Shown here one piece after another: positions 6,095-7,052 of a DNA stretch of 7,052 bases (positions are counted from its first letter, which is position 1; each line of letters opens with the position of its first letter). This DNA is from an uncultured bacterium. GTDB taxonomy: Bacteria; DRYD01. Both the position numbers and the translations under genes were made by a program. Below the pieces are notes generated by a model, which worked only from the letters and a program-made list of their open reading frames with translations, was not told where the DNA came from and made no database searches. The stretch spans positions 1-7,052 of the forward strand of contig CALFWH010000105.1 of assembly GCA_937927985.1 (NCBI GenBank). Reading direction: 5' to 3'.

Positions 6095-7052
6095 ATGACC
6101 TTAACTTTTAATAATATTAACTATATTAGAATATCTTTGGCTTCGCCTGAAAGAATAAGGGAACTATCATATGGAGAAGTAAAAAAACCAGAAACTAAAA
6201 ACTATAAAACTTTTAAACCAGAAAGAGATGGATTATTTTGTGAGAAAATATTTGGTCCAGAAAAAGATTATGAATGTTCCTGTGGTAAGTATAAAAGAAA
6301 AAAATTAAAAACTAAAGGTATAATATGTGATAAATGTGGAGTAGAGGTAACTAAATCTGATGTCAGAAGAGAAAGGATGGGGCATATAGAACTTGCCTCA
6401 CCTGTAGTACATTTCTGGTTTTTACAAGGTAATCCAGGAATAATCTCTATTCTACTTGATCTAGAAGATAAACAAGTTAAAGAAGTAACCTATTTTGAAT
6501 CTTTCGTTTGTACAGATGTAGATATATCCAATGTTAATAAATTAATATTTCTGGTTAAGCTTGGTTATATAAACAAAAGAAAAGAATTGGTAGAAAAATT
6601 GGAAAAAATATACCATAATCTTAAAGGTAATGAAGTTGTAGATAAAGCTTTTGATTTTATTAATAAAGTAGGTAATTTTCTAATAGAAAATTCTACTATC
6701 TTTCAAATGGATTCTAAAAAAATAGAAAAATTAGAAAGAAAACTGGATGAAGATTATGCTTTATTAACTAAAAAACTCTATTCTGAAGCAAAAAAGAACA
6801 AAGAAATAAACGAATTCATAAAGATTTTTGAAAATTTGGAATACCTTGATAAAGGTAGGTATGATAAAGGATATAAAGGATATTTAGAAATCCAAAGATT
6901 ACTCTATAAAGTAGCATTCAAGGAAATATTTAAAAATGAAGAAAAAGAATTGCTCTATGAAACTGAAAAATATGAAAAAGAAAAAATTTTAGTGCTAAAT
7001 TTAGTTATAAACTTAAAAGAAGAAGTCCAAAAAATCCTTAATGTTACTATTA
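6095..7052 (+). CDS. rpoC: DNA-directed RNA polymerase beta' subunit, N-terminal part (3' end outside window)
   Basis: RpoC forms the clamp and carries the catalytic Mg-binding site of RNA polymerase; only 319 codons are visible and no catalytic residue is included. Recognised by [20 protein letters not shown] (11-30), [10 protein letters not shown] (46-55), the clamp zinc site C61-x-C63-x14-C78-x2-C81 (CSCGKYK, CDKCG), [15 protein letters not shown] (90-104) and FWFLQGNP. The usual Arg of the following PSRIG-like turn is missing (PGIIS, 114-118). From about residue 141 the sequence stops resembling the family and becomes Lys/Glu-rich and helical to the window edge. The next expected block (about PEWMILTVLPVLPPDLRP, near residue 240 in insert-free homologues) has not appeared by residue 319, which implies a large insert as in Thermus and Thermotoga. 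The frame is open throughout. The start is set by the ribosome binding site 21 bases downstream of rpoB. Confidence 0.96.
   Translation, partial: MTLTFNNINYIRISLASPERIRELSYGEVKKPETKNYKTFKPERDGLFCEKIFGPEKDYECSCGKYKRKKLKTKGIICDKCGVEVTKSDVRRERMGHIELASPVVHFWFLQGNPGIISILLDLEDKQVKEVTYFESFVCTDVDISNVNKLIFLVKLGYINKRKELVEKLEKIYHNLKGNEVVDKAFDFINKVGNFLIENSTIFQMDSKKIEKLERKLDEDYALLTKKLYSEAKKNKEINEFIKIFENLEYLDKGRYDKGYKGYLEIQRLLYKVAFKEIFKNEEKELLYETEKYEKEKILVLNLVINLKEEVQKILNVTI

Overview
This is an ordinary core-genome window holding three genes on the + strand of a low-GC bacterium (about 30% GC by eye). They are the 3' part of uvrA (excision repair), a complete rpoB (RNA polymerase beta subunit, 1354 residues) and the 5' part of rpoC (beta' subunit). 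No mobile element, CRISPR array, RNA gene or defence system was found.

Layout: positions 2-1873 carry the last 623 codons of uvrA, which runs off the left edge. The 135-base gap at 1874-2008 holds a weak intrinsic-terminator candidate, a 7-bp inverted repeat and the strong Shine-Dalgarno site of rpoB. rpoB spans 2009-6073. After 21 bases with a second ribosome binding site, rpoC begins at 6095 and runs off the right edge with 319 codons visible. rpoB and rpoC look like one transcription unit.

The organism is bacterial: the RpoB rifampicin region, the RpoC N-terminal zinc site and the UvrA family all fit, and all three genes read through with the standard code (Trp as TGG, TAA stops). Heavy use of AGA, ATA and TTA, together with the divergence of both polymerase subunits, suggests a deep-branching or fast-evolving AT-rich anaerobe or thermophile, or a candidate phylum. 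I cannot name the lineage.

The most interesting material is inside the polymerase. RpoB carries three lineage-specific segments: a helical insert at about residues 228-306, a pair of Cys4 zinc ribbons at residues 379-441, and an extra piece of about 80 residues before the C-terminal conserved block. It also has substitutions in fork loop 2 and in the GDK...RHGNKG active-site motif. RpoC has a long Lys/Glu-rich helical segment from about residue 141 that delays its next conserved block. rpoB is preceded by uvrA and not by the usual ribosomal protein genes rplJ-rplL. UvrA has an unusual LSTGE form of its first ABC signature.
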